Below, piece after piece: positions 1-6,189 of a stretch of 13,383 bases of DNA. A program made the position numbers and the translations under genes. This DNA is from an uncultured Bacteroidota bacterium (lineage in GTDB: Bacteria; Bacteroidota; Bacteroidia; Bacteroidales; VadinHA17). The DNA is taken from assembly GCA_903865465.1 (NCBI GenBank), contig CAIPJU010000369.1, forward strand, positions 1 through 13,383, written 5' to 3'. Under the pieces are notes generated by a model. It saw only the letters and a list, made by a program, of their open reading frames with translations. It made no database searches and was not told the DNA's origin. How positions within the stretch are numbered: position 1 is the first letter of the stretch; every line of letters starts with the position of its first letter.

Positions 1-96
1 ATGAAAAAAATCTCAACTCTTTCAGATCAGATTGGAATTAAAGATCTTAAAGGACTTGAAAATATTGATGACAAATCACAAAAAAACAAGAAATAA
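1..96 (+). CDS. Possible 31-residue ORF or tail of a gene cut by the window edge
   Basis: An ATG sits exactly at base 1 and the frame runs 31 codons to TAA at 94-96. The peptide starts MKKISTL, is rich in Lys and Asp and ends KSQKNKK. It has no hydrophobic segment, so it is not a signal peptide or membrane peptide. The frame is open at the left edge, so it could equally be the last 31 codons of a longer gene. The start resembles the leaders of some Bacteroidota ribosomal-peptide precursors, but there is no Gly-Gly cleavage site or Cys/Ser/Thr-rich core, so I do not call it one. Function unknown. Confidence 0.3.
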   Translation: MKKISTLSDQIGIKDLKGLENIDDKSQKNKK

Positions 97-261
97 TTTT
101 TTCTATCTGTTTTTATGATCTCTGTTACTGGCATGAACCTTAAGGCACGGTATCTTAAAAAGTACTTCATTAATGACCACTCTGCTGAATCTTCTATTTA
201 GTATCGGAATTATTAACATCAAATTCAATGTCACTTCAGCGTCAATTGATATACCTCAACC

Positions 262-277
262 CCAGGAGAATTCCTGG
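262..277. repeat. Short inverted repeat downstream of the propeller-repeat gene
   Basis: CCAGGA (262-267) and TCCTGG (272-277) form a perfect six-base stem around a four-base loop. It lies about 44 bases beyond the stop codon of the minus-strand gene ending at 321. It could be a weak transcription end for that gene, but no T-run follows in either direction. Confidence 0.3.
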
Positions 278-320
278 CTTGCCCTTGATAGAAGTAATGA
301 GGTGATATATAATCTGTTAC

Positions 321-623
321 TTATAGGTACTTTAAGAAGTCACCACTGTCATTCCAAAGCTCTATTCTGCCCTCCTGAGTGAAGATAAGGATGTTATTGT
401 CAATAAAAGCAGCAGAATTCGCACCATCCGCCTTAAGAGAGTTTACATAATTCCCCTTTTCGGTATACATCTTTACACATCCTGTCGTTGTTGTTACAAG
501 AATCATGTAATCATTAAATCGCATTGATGCACTTTTGGAATCATCAGTTCCAATATGTCTTATCAGTGAACCATTCCTCTGGTACAACGCTACTTTGCCA
601 TTTTCTGTTTTTAGCACCTTCAT
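321..623 (-). CDS. Small protein of propeller-like beta repeats
   Basis: Complete 100-residue protein, ATG at 623 to TAA at 321, with no signal peptide or membrane segment. It contains a repeat seen about two and a half times, starting near residues 9, 47 and 84: Gly, hydrophobic beta strand, a charged Asn/Lys-Gly turn, a second strand, then a variable loop, Asp/Asn and a strand of Ile/Leu/Val. Examples are NGKVALYQRNGSLIRHIG, TGCVKMYTEKGNYVNSLK and EGRIELWNDSGDFLKYL. This is the four-strand WD40-like or NHL-like blade pattern. I recall similar stand-alone proteins of about 100 residues in Bacteroidota and other phyla, usually annotated as hypothetical. A closed propeller needs at least four or five blades, so this chain would have to form oligomers. 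The internal repeats and complete frame make it a convincing gene. Role unknown. Confidence 0.72.
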   Translation of the reverse strand: MKVLKTENGKVALYQRNGSLIRHIGTDDSKSASMRFNDYMILVTTTTGCVKMYTEKGNYVNSLKADGANSAAFIDNNILIFTQEGRIELWNDSGDFLKYL

Positions 624-900
624 CTTAGTAAGTATTAATTTCTGGTTTATCGATTATTTATCTTGCTTTTATTATCTCCAATTCCCGATTATAAAAGTAA
701 GGTAACAACAGGCGGACTCATGTAGGCGATCAGATATTCGATCTGTAGGAAGAACTCCTTTTCTTCTGTGGGAAAAATCTTACAGTCTTAACATTTATGA
801 AAGAGATATCCTTCCGGAAATTGACAGGAGAGTATCGGGTTAAAAACTACAGGATGAATTTATTCGAAATGGATCCTTTATTATGATCGAGAATAACCAT
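624..900. other. Intergenic stretch with no convincing gene
   Basis: These 277 bases lie between two minus-strand genes. The only ORF I can point to is a 29-codon plus-strand frame, ATG 797 to TGA 884-886, reading MKEISFRKLTGEYRVKNYRM and ending MDPLL. It has no recognisable domain. Short stretches in another plus frame (YERDILPEIDRRVSG before a TAA) look protein-like but are too short to assign, so this may be decayed coding DNA. I see no hairpin with a T-run that would end the minus-strand gene stopping at 901. Confidence 0.4.
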
Positions 901-1536
901 TTAGCTTCTCCTCTTACTGGTTAACAGATCCATCACATCACCCCAGAGGACTGAACTTCCGGGGGTTAATGCAAAATTCATATTTTCAGCCAGATTTGCG
1001 TTAATCTTTCTTTTTGATAATAACTTTTCATGTTTTTGAGAGGAGAATTCACCCAAAGGCATCTCATGTTGGATATCATCAGGATATGCCTTCCCGGCCC
1101 TCACTTCAGGAGTAAAAGTTTCTTCGATCATATTAATTTCAGAAAGCCCAGTCTCCAATCCTTTCAGCTTGCCAAGCAATAGCTCCAATCCGTGATGGCT
1201 CACCATGGACTTTAATTCCTCAAGAAGACTAATTACATTTTCAATAAGCTTTTGATCTGTCACACCAATAGAAAGAATAGAATAGTGAGGGCTGGAATAG
1301 AAATAGAGGCCGCTTTTTTGTTTTATGGGGGCATTAAATCCGAGAATGTCGCTTCTCATTACCCTGATATCATCCCTGATAGTCCTCTCGGATACAGACT
1401 CATACCGTCCTCTTGTTTCAGCAAGAGCCGATGAGCACGCTTCAGTGAGCTCGACTATTGACCATCTTTTTCTGCCCCCGTAAAGACAGGAATTTATGGT
1501 TTTATACCTGATAAGCGCATTAAGGTTAGATGGCAT
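901..1536 (-). CDS. Helix-turn-helix regulator with WYL-regulator N-terminus, no clear WYL domain
   Basis: 211 residues, ATG at 1536, TAA at 901. The first ~75 residues match the Bacteroidota WYL-regulator start that I know: MPSNLNALIRYKTINSCL, then KRWSIVELTEACSSAL, then SVSERTIRDDIRVMRSD and GFNAPI. This is a DeoR/HTH-11-type winged helix with the recognition helix near residues 47-60. Residues ~95-130 (TDQKLIENVISLLEELKSM) fit the helical linker. The family is usually about 300-340 residues with a ligand-sensing WYL domain. Here the remaining ~80 residues (EINMIEETFTPEV onward, ending NFALTPGSSVLWGDVMDLL) show no WYL signature. I infer a DNA-binding protein with a replaced or shortened sensor half. 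The gene diverges from the Cys-motif gene at 1858, a possible target or partner. A natural short family is as likely as a truncated gene. Confidence 0.7.
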   Translation of the reverse strand: MPSNLNALIRYKTINSCLYGGRKRWSIVELTEACSSALAETRGRYESVSERTIRDDIRVMRSDILGFNAPIKQKSGLYFYSSPHYSILSIGVTDQKLIENVISLLEELKSMVSHHGLELLLGKLKGLETGLSEINMIEETFTPEVRAGKAYPDDIQHEMPLGEFSSQKHEKLLSKRKINANLAENMNFALTPGSSVLWGDVMDLLTSKRRS

Positions 1537-1589
1537 TATGAATATTCTGTATACTGTAATCCGATTTACGAGCGGTTCTGTTTATGAGT

Positions 1590-1620
1590 AAAATATAATT
1601 TAAAATTAGAAATTAGTCAA
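1590..1620 (-). promoter_or_regulatory. Candidate Bacteroidota-type promoter for the HTH regulator
   Basis: On the minus strand, TTG (bases 1620-1618) is followed after 20 bases by TATATTTT (1597-1590). This is close to the Bacteroidota -33 TTTG / -7 TAnnTTTG pattern, with a mismatch in the last -7 base. It lies about 54 bases upstream of the ATG at 1536. The region is very AT-rich, so chance matches are likely. Confidence 0.3.
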
Positions 1621-1643
1621 CAAAAAACAAGCTGTTAAAATCG

Positions 1644-1680
1644 GGACTTAGCGGATTAATATTTAACCTAAGCCTTTTTT
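1644..1680 (+). terminator. Terminator-like hairpin with six T's
   Basis: GG-A-CTTAG (1644-1651) pairs with CTAAG-CC (1668-1674). Inside, TTAA (1656-1659) pairs with TTAA (1663-1666) around a TAT loop, with small bulges. TTTTTT follows at 1675-1680. The layout is that of a plus-strand intrinsic terminator, yet no plus-strand gene precedes it. It could end an unseen small RNA or act as an attenuator in a long leader of the gene at 1858. The stem is imperfect and mostly A-T. Confidence 0.38.
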
Positions 1681-1807
1681 GTTTCCTATTTCAGAGATAA
1701 ACTTACGCAGTTTAGACCAATTTTTCAATGGGATCTGTTGATAAGTATGGGATAGAATTAGTTAAAAAAAACATTCCTATTAGTATTAATTAAGAATAAT
1801 TCATAAC

Positions 1808-1835
1808 TTGGATTCAGATAATTGCTCTATATTTC
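1808..1835 (+). promoter_or_regulatory. Candidate promoter for the Cys-motif gene
   Basis: TTG (1808-1810), 17 bases, then TATATTTC (1828-1835), which matches TAnnTTTG except the last base. The spacing is at the short end for Bacteroidota promoters. It would give a leader of roughly 15-20 bases before the ATG at 1858, and would place the terminator-like hairpin at 1644-1680 upstream of the transcript. Confidence 0.35.
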
Positions 1836-1857
1836 TGATAATAAAAACCAGTAGACA

Positions 1858-2589
1858 ATGCTTTCACCATCGGAAATGAAGGACCGGATGCTTGATCTGG
1901 CAAAACAGGATGGCTTTATTGATGGCATTTTTAATTACTGCGATCGCTGGTGCGACAGGTGCGAATTTACGCAGCAGTGCAGAAACCATGCCTTTGGCGA
2001 GGAAGCCCCTCCTCCTGAAGGGCCTGCATTCTGGGACTATATTCACAATGTCTTTGAAGCTACCATGCTGATGATAAAAGAATCTATGGTAAAACTTGAG
2101 ATCAGCCAGGAGGATATCGATAAATACACTCATGAAGATGATGACCCCGCTAAACATCCTTTGTACCACAGGGCTCATCAACTCGCATTCACCATGCATG
2201 CCTGGCTTGAAAAGAATAAACCCGGTCCAATAAGCTGTGAAGAAGATGAAATAGTTGTATCTGTACCGGAAAATAATAATATGCTGAGCGATGCAATTGA
2301 CATAATTTATTATTACAACTTCTTTGTATCTGCAAAGATCTACAGGGCATTGTTAAGCGATGACAATTACGGAGAGGGAATAATTCAAAATGATTCGAAC
2401 GGATCGGCAAAAATCGCACTTGTTGCTCTCGACAGGCTTATAGCTGCATGGTCGATCCTTATGGAAAACCAGTCCAAATACGAAGATGAGATTCTGAAAT
2501 TCCTTATCAGCCTTGCTGAAGTAAGAAATCAGGCAGAGACAAAATTTCCTTATGCAAGGAAATTCATCAGACCCGGATTCGACCGGTAA
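1858..2589 (+). CDS. Uncharacterised protein with N-terminal Cys4 motif
   Basis: 243 residues, ATG at 1858, TAA at 2587-2589. The visible motif is C28-x3-C32-x2-C35-x5-C41 in NYCDRWCDRCEFTQQC, a compact cluster suited to one metal, such as zinc or an iron-sulfur cluster. The rest appears soluble and largely helical: an acidic stretch near residues 82-97 (ISQEDIDKYTHEDDD), a helix-rich segment at 140-170 (AIDIIYYYNFFVSAKIYRAL), and a C-terminus ending KFIRPGFDR. There is no signal peptide. I recall hypothetical proteins with a CDRWCxRC-type motif in Bacteroidota but no function for them. It diverges from the HTH regulator. Its stop is 139 bases before the next start, so it is probably a single-gene transcript. 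Confidence 0.72.
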   Translation: MLSPSEMKDRMLDLAKQDGFIDGIFNYCDRWCDRCEFTQQCRNHAFGEEAPPPEGPAFWDYIHNVFEATMLMIKESMVKLEISQEDIDKYTHEDDDPAKHPLYHRAHQLAFTMHAWLEKNKPGPISCEEDEIVVSVPENNNMLSDAIDIIYYYNFFVSAKIYRALLSDDNYGEGIIQNDSNGSAKIALVALDRLIAAWSILMENQSKYEDEILKFLISLAEVRNQAETKFPYARKFIRPGFDR

Positions 2590-2619
2590 AATTTTTGCTT
2601 GCGATTCAGCCATCCGATT

Positions 2620-2647
2620 TTACCATTCAGCATGGTAATTGTACCAT
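2620..2647 (+). other. Pair of mutually exclusive hairpins
   Basis: TTACCAT (2620-2626) pairs with ATGGTAA (2632-2638) around a five-base loop. The same ATGGTA (2632-2637) can instead pair with TACCAT (2642-2647) around ATTG. The central arm can join only one partner at a time. The element lies 31 bases after the Cys-motif gene and about 80 bases before the next gene's signal-peptide start. A short T-rich stretch begins at 2653, so a weak terminator is the simplest reading. Confidence 0.4.
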
Positions 2648-2728
2648 AGTGCATTTTTAATTTTCAAAGAGCCTGATTGTACCTTTTCTTTGATAAGAAA
2701 ATTGCAACAATCATTAATAATCACCATT

Positions 2729-3056
2729 ATGAAAAGAAAACTAAACTATGTTTTGGCAGTATCGCTGGTACTGTCCTTTTCTTTTTTGCCGCTAATTTCT
2801 GAGGGACAGGGAAGAAAATCATTTATTAAAAACTTTATGACAGAACTCCCAAAGGGAAAAGTCAGCAATGCTTTGCAGAAATTCAAAATGACAGCCGTTT
2901 ATTCCAACAGGGACATCAATGGCAACTTCATCGGGAAAACCTTGGTAACAGGCGGTAATGTATAGTGGTACTTTCCAGGAGTTGGAAATTAAAGGTATGA
3001 AAGAGAAGATGCTCCTGACAACAGCCAGGGAACTTAATGTTACCAGAATTCAATGA
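2729..3056 (+). pseudogene. Secreted-protein gene with large internal deletion and frame change
   Basis: The ATG at 2729 opens a 78-codon frame with a typical signal peptide (MKRKLNYVLAVSLVLSFSFL, cleavage probably after the Gly-Gln near residue 28), then KSFIKNFMTELPKGKV and VYSNRDINGNFIGKTLVTGG, ending at TAG 2963-2965. A different frame, ATG 2958 to TGA 3054-3056, encodes a further 32 residues (MYSGTFQELEIKGMKEKMLL, then TTARELNVTRIQ). From memory, both pieces resemble the two ends of one Bacteroidota family of secreted proteins of about 300 residues, which suggests loss of the central ~200 or more residues plus a frame change. The two pieces overlap by eight bases and the second overlaps the kinase ATG as ATGA. 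The gene probably led the two-component operon. A longer upstream start at 2639 is possible but would place the signal peptide internally. Confidence 0.6.
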
Positions 3057-4123
3057 CGATTGATAAATTTACCCAAATGAAAACAGATTATAATTATAAG
3101 ATCCTCAACCAGAGATGGCCTGTATCGCACCTTGCCTTTCTAATCTTCTCCGCACTTCTTACCTTCATTATGTCTCTGACTGGCAATTCTGAAAATAAAG
3201 TTTTCTCCTGGGGAATGTTCATTATGCTTTTTGCCCAGCTTGAAATATTCATCTATACGGGCAACCTCCTGTTTGCCAGAGTGAACTTCGAAAGAAACCC
3301 GGGTGAGATTACACGAATAGTATTATTCCGGTTCATAATATTCCTGCTGATATGTATGTTCTTTTCAATTGTTCTTTTCATTATTCTGCAATATGCCGGA
3401 TTATTGATCGGGGGGGAAAGTCTTAAAAATTTAATCTATAATTTTTTTCATAATGAGATTCATGGATGGTTCAGGTCGACAATATCTGGTTTTTCAATAG
3501 GCGCTATTATTTTTATTTTCCTTCTCTGGCAGACTTCACTCAAAAGGGAACAGAAGCTCAGGGAGGAAAAACTTATTTTCCAGAATGAAACCCTGAGAAG
3601 ACAGGTCAATCCCCATTTCCTCTTCAACTGTCTCAATACAATTTCTTCACTGGTCAGGACCCAGCCTGAAACCGCTGAGATCTTTATACATGACCTTTCA
3701 TCGGTTTACAGATATATTCTTGAAAACGGCCAGGAGGAGAGTGTCCCATTGGCCTCCGAACTTAATTTCATAAAAGATTACTTCAGCCTTCATAAAATAC
3801 GCGATGATGGCAAAATAAATCTTGAAATCAACATAAGCGATGAAGGCAATTTCAGAATCATCCCGGTATCATTGCAAATACTTATCGAGAATGCAATAAA
3901 TCATAATGTTGCAACAAGGGCTTCACCACTCTGTATTCGTGTATTTTTTGATAACCATTTTATTGTGGTACAAAACAATCTCCAGAAAAAGGATACCATT
4001 ATGAAATCGACCCGCACAGGATTGAAGAATCTGAGTGAGAGGATAAGACTGGTAAGCGGTCATCCAATTATTATTGAAGAAACAGCAAGTGATTTTATCG
4101 TAAAACTCCCTTTACTGACATGA
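3053..4123 (+). CDS. LytS-type sensor histidine kinase (His_kinase family)
   Basis: 356 residues. Four membrane segments fill the N-terminal half (about residues 24-42, 51-70, 89-119 and 143-159), then a short coiled linker (KREQKLREEKL). The phosphoacceptor region of the His_kinase family (PF06580) follows: RRQVNPHFLFNCLNTISSLV with His188. The ATP-binding half has the N-box LQILIENAINHN (274-285, Asn280) and a glycine motif at TRTGLKNLSERIRLV (from residue 320). No extracellular sensor domain is present, so the signal is probably read within or near the membrane. It autophosphorylates and passes phosphate to the regulator encoded next. Its ATG overlaps the stop of the upstream remnant, and its TGA (4121-4123) overlaps the next ATG; both overlaps suggest translational coupling. 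Met9 (base 3077) is an alternative start; I prefer 3053 for the ATGA overlap. Confidence 0.9.
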   Translation: MTIDKFTQMKTDYNYKILNQRWPVSHLAFLIFSALLTFIMSLTGNSENKVFSWGMFIMLFAQLEIFIYTGNLLFARVNFERNPGEITRIVLFRFIIFLLICMFFSIVLFIILQYAGLLIGGESLKNLIYNFFHNEIHGWFRSTISGFSIGAIIFIFLLWQTSLKREQKLREEKLIFQNETLRRQVNPHFLFNCLNTISSLVRTQPETAEIFIHDLSSVYRYILENGQEESVPLASELNFIKDYFSLHKIRDDGKINLEINISDEGNFRIIPVSLQILIENAINHNVATRASPLCIRVFFDNHFIVVQNNLQKKDTIMKSTRTGLKNLSERIRLVSGHPIIIEETASDFIVKLPLLT

Positions 4124-4875
4124 ATGTACTTATAGTTGAAAATGAAAAGCCGGCTGCAGACATGCTGGTGGATCTTTTAAACAGAATAGACAAATCAATT
4201 AATGTTCTTGATATTATAGAAACTGCTGAAGAGGCAATTAACAGGCTTGAAGAGAGGCCGCAACCCGACCTTGTGCTTATGGATATCCAGCTTGATGATG
4301 GTTTATGCTTTGAGATTTTCGATACTATCAAGGTTGATATCCCGGTAATTTTTACCACGGCATATGACGATTACACACTTAAAGCGTTCAAGGTAAACAG
4401 TGTTGATTATCTGTTAAAACCTATTGATCTTGAATTACTTAAACGCGCAATTGAAAAGTACAAAAAACTTTTTGCCGATAAAGATCCATTCAGAAGGGAT
4501 TTCAGCCAACTCGTTAACGAGTTCAGGAATCAATATAAATCAAGGTTCCTGATTAAGATTGGTGAAAAGTACAAATCATTACCAACAAGGGAGATTAGCC
4601 ATTTCCACATAAGGGAAAGGAGTGTTTTCCTCTGCGACTTCCAGGGAAAAGATTATGGAATAGACCATACGCTGGAACAGCTGCAGGGCTTGATGGATCC
4701 CAGAAGATTCTTCAGGATCAATCGCGAGTGCATGGTTAATATCGATTCTATATCACTTATGCAGAGTTATTCTTCCAGCAGGCTTCAGCTGGCAATGAAA
4801 AACAGTGAGAAAAGTGATCTTTTCGTGGTAAGCCGCGATAAGGTATCTTCTTTCAAGGAATGGGTCGATAAATAA
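4120..4875 (+). CDS. LytTR-family response regulator
   Basis: 251 residues. The receiver domain covers residues 1-~118, with acidic-pocket residues in IVENE (7-9), phosphoacceptor Asp55 in LVLMDIQLDD, Thr79/Thr80 in VIFTTAYDD and the conserved Lys100-Pro in DYLLKP. A linker follows, then a LytTR DNA-binding domain at about 141-248, with the family pattern KYKSLPTREISHFHIRERS near its start and RRFFRINRECMVNIDSI in the middle. Acidic residues of the usual DD pair are Glu7 and Glu9 around Asn8, a conservative change common in this subfamily. It is the cognate partner of the kinase: the ATG lies inside the kinase stop (ATGA, four bases shared). LytTR proteins usually bind paired direct repeats upstream of targets; I saw no obvious pair nearby. 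Targets unknown. Confidence 0.92.
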   Translation: MNVLIVENEKPAADMLVDLLNRIDKSINVLDIIETAEEAINRLEERPQPDLVLMDIQLDDGLCFEIFDTIKVDIPVIFTTAYDDYTLKAFKVNSVDYLLKPIDLELLKRAIEKYKKLFADKDPFRRDFSQLVNEFRNQYKSRFLIKIGEKYKSLPTREISHFHIRERSVFLCDFQGKDYGIDHTLEQLQGLMDPRRFFRINRECMVNIDSISLMQSYSSSRLQLAMKNSEKSDLFVVSRDKVSSFKEWVDK

Positions 4876-4894
4876 ATTTTAAATTCACTATAGC

Positions 4895-4961
4895 GCTCCT
4901 TCAAAAATTAAGTGCCCTCAGTGTAAAAACCTATGTACTCGCAGGGCACTTGAAATGGAGC
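4895..4961. terminator. Long imperfect inverted repeat between convergent genes
   Basis: AAGTGCCCT (4910-4918) and AGGGCACTT (4943-4951) are a perfect nine-base pair around a 24-base loop. Outside, TTC (4900-4902) can pair with GAA (4952-4954), and GCTCC (4895-4899) pairs with GGAGC (4957-4961), with bulges. It sits between the plus-strand response regulator (stop 4875) and the minus-strand NagX-like gene (stop 5001), so a two-way transcription end is the best guess. There is no strong T-run, so it may work by structure alone or be a relic repeat. Confidence 0.5.
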
Positions 4962-5000
4962 AGGGAACTCTTAAATATAAGTGAACTATGCTTATGAAGA

Positions 5001-6119
5001 TCAGATCTTGATGAAAAGCTTGTTCTTATACAGCCAGTAGCATAAATACCAGAGAGTTGCCCACACTACAATGCTTCTCATGATATTCGCAGTCACCTCT
5101 CCTCCCCACGAAAAGAGCACATCGGTGAAGGGTTGCCATATCCTGCTTACGAGCTCGGCTCCTCCAACGGAAAAGAAAAGATAGATGAAAATACAGTTCA
5201 TTCCTACAATGATGAACATACGCGAGCCTTTTGTGAAGAGCTTCTTTACATCAATCAGCCAGTAAGCGAAACATAAACCCAAAATTGCCCATCCACCGCT
5301 GGCAAATACGAATGACATAGTGGCAATCTTCTTTATAATTGGTGTAATATTTAAGAGGTCGAGCGAATAGCCGATAATAAGTGCTGATGCCCCTGCAATA
5401 ATCAGCGTTTTAATCTTTTGTGCTGCGGTTTTGTTGCTCATAAGGAGACTCCCGCAAAGGACGCCCCATACGGTATGAGCAATTGTGGGTATTGCATTCA
5501 GTGTTGCCCATATGCTGGTCTTCTCAACCCCTTCGATCTTAATATTGACCCAGGCTCCCAGGTTATGAAAAGGAACCCATGGCTGATTGAAGCCTTCAAC
5601 AGGAAAAATCCTGTAAGCCACATCCGTCAGAATTAAAATAACTATTGTAAATACGATCTGGAAAGTGAAGCTCTTGTTTCTTATCAGGAATGCAACCAGG
5701 TATGTTACCCCCATTTGTGCAAGGACATCCTGAAACCGCCATACGATTTTGCCCGGTTCGACGCAGTAGAGAGCCCAACCTATAAAAAGAAGCAATAAGG
5801 AACGTTTAAATGCATGATTCATGATCTGCCTGTCTGTGGCTCCTTTCTTTTTCCTGTTGACAATTGCAAAGGGAATCGCAACTCCCACAATGAACATGAA
5901 GAAGGGTTGTATCAGGTCCCAGAAATGCAGACCGTGCCACTCATGGTGACTCAGCTCTGTTCCAAGAAAGTGAGTGAAACCTGTGTTTACCGACATCAGG
6001 TGGTCATAAAGATGAGTGCTTTCTCCGATCAGAAGGAACATGGTGAAGCCCCGGAAAAAATCGACGGAGCTTATTCTTTCCTGAATTACAGGGGGATTAA
6101 AGGTTGTTGTTTCAGTCAT
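5001..6119 (-). CDS. NagX / DUF5009 / HGSNAT-like membrane protein
   Basis: Polytopic membrane protein of 372 residues from the ATG at 6119, which begins MTETTTFNPPVIQERISSVD; a start at 6155 would add 12 residues (MKGCTDYKTIKS) that look poorly conserved. About ten membrane segments. It belongs to the family of bacterial NagX and human heparan-alpha-glucosaminide N-acetyltransferase: the early SSVDFFRGFTMFLLIGE and the HHEWHGLHFWDLIQPFFMFI signature are diagnostic. The first His of HHEW (residue 58 from this start) aligns with the His that carries the acetyl group in the human enzyme. Other landmarks are PTIAHTVWGVLCGSLLM and the C-terminal YWLYKNKLFIKI. Either trans-membrane acylation of a sugar or uptake of an amino sugar is possible. 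It follows the mannosidase by 70 bases on the same strand, so probably shares its transcript. Exact substrate is not visible. Confidence 0.85.
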   Translation of the reverse strand: MTETTTFNPPVIQERISSVDFFRGFTMFLLIGESTHLYDHLMSVNTGFTHFLGTELSHHEWHGLHFWDLIQPFFMFIVGVAIPFAIVNRKKKGATDRQIMNHAFKRSLLLLFIGWALYCVEPGKIVWRFQDVLAQMGVTYLVAFLIRNKSFTFQIVFTIVILILTDVAYRIFPVEGFNQPWVPFHNLGAWVNIKIEGVEKTSIWATLNAIPTIAHTVWGVLCGSLLMSNKTAAQKIKTLIIAGASALIIGYSLDLLNITPIIKKIATMSFVFASGGWAILGLCFAYWLIDVKKLFTKGSRMFIIVGMNCIFIYLFFSVGGAELVSRIWQPFTDVLFSWGGEVTANIMRSIVVWATLWYLCYWLYKNKLFIKI

Positions 6120-6189
6120 GGATTTTATGGTTTTATAATCTGTACATCCTTTCAAAAAAATAATGTTTAATAGTCTATCATCTGGCTAA

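Larger units (their letters stand above)
1537..1857. other. Divergent intergenic region (321 bases), AT-rich
   Basis: This region separates the minus-strand regulator and the plus-strand Cys-motif gene. It holds a promoter-like pair on each strand and a terminator-like hairpin with six T's in between, each listed separately. I see no ORF of useful length. Confidence 0.6.

Noticed and set aside
1..96. The 31-residue ORF as a ribosomal-peptide precursor leader.
   Set aside because: It has no Gly-Gly site, no Cys/Ser/Thr core and no modifying enzyme nearby, and the frame is open at the left edge.
68..382. A plus-strand frame (ATG 68) that would look like a signal peptide plus secreted protein if two TGA codons were read as Trp.
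   Set aside because: AT-rich DNA often gives hydrophobic translations, the other genes here end normally at TGA, and the frame overlaps the propeller-repeat gene at 321-382. No recoding is supported.
2639..2728. An upstream start at 2639 for the secreted-protein remnant.
   Set aside because: It would place a non-hydrophobic 30 residues before a clear signal peptide that starts at the ATG at 2729.
4120..4875. Paired LytTR binding repeats in the nearby intergenic DNA.
   Set aside because: I looked at the gaps near 2590-2728, 4876-5000 and 10462-10560 and saw no pair of direct repeats with the expected spacing.
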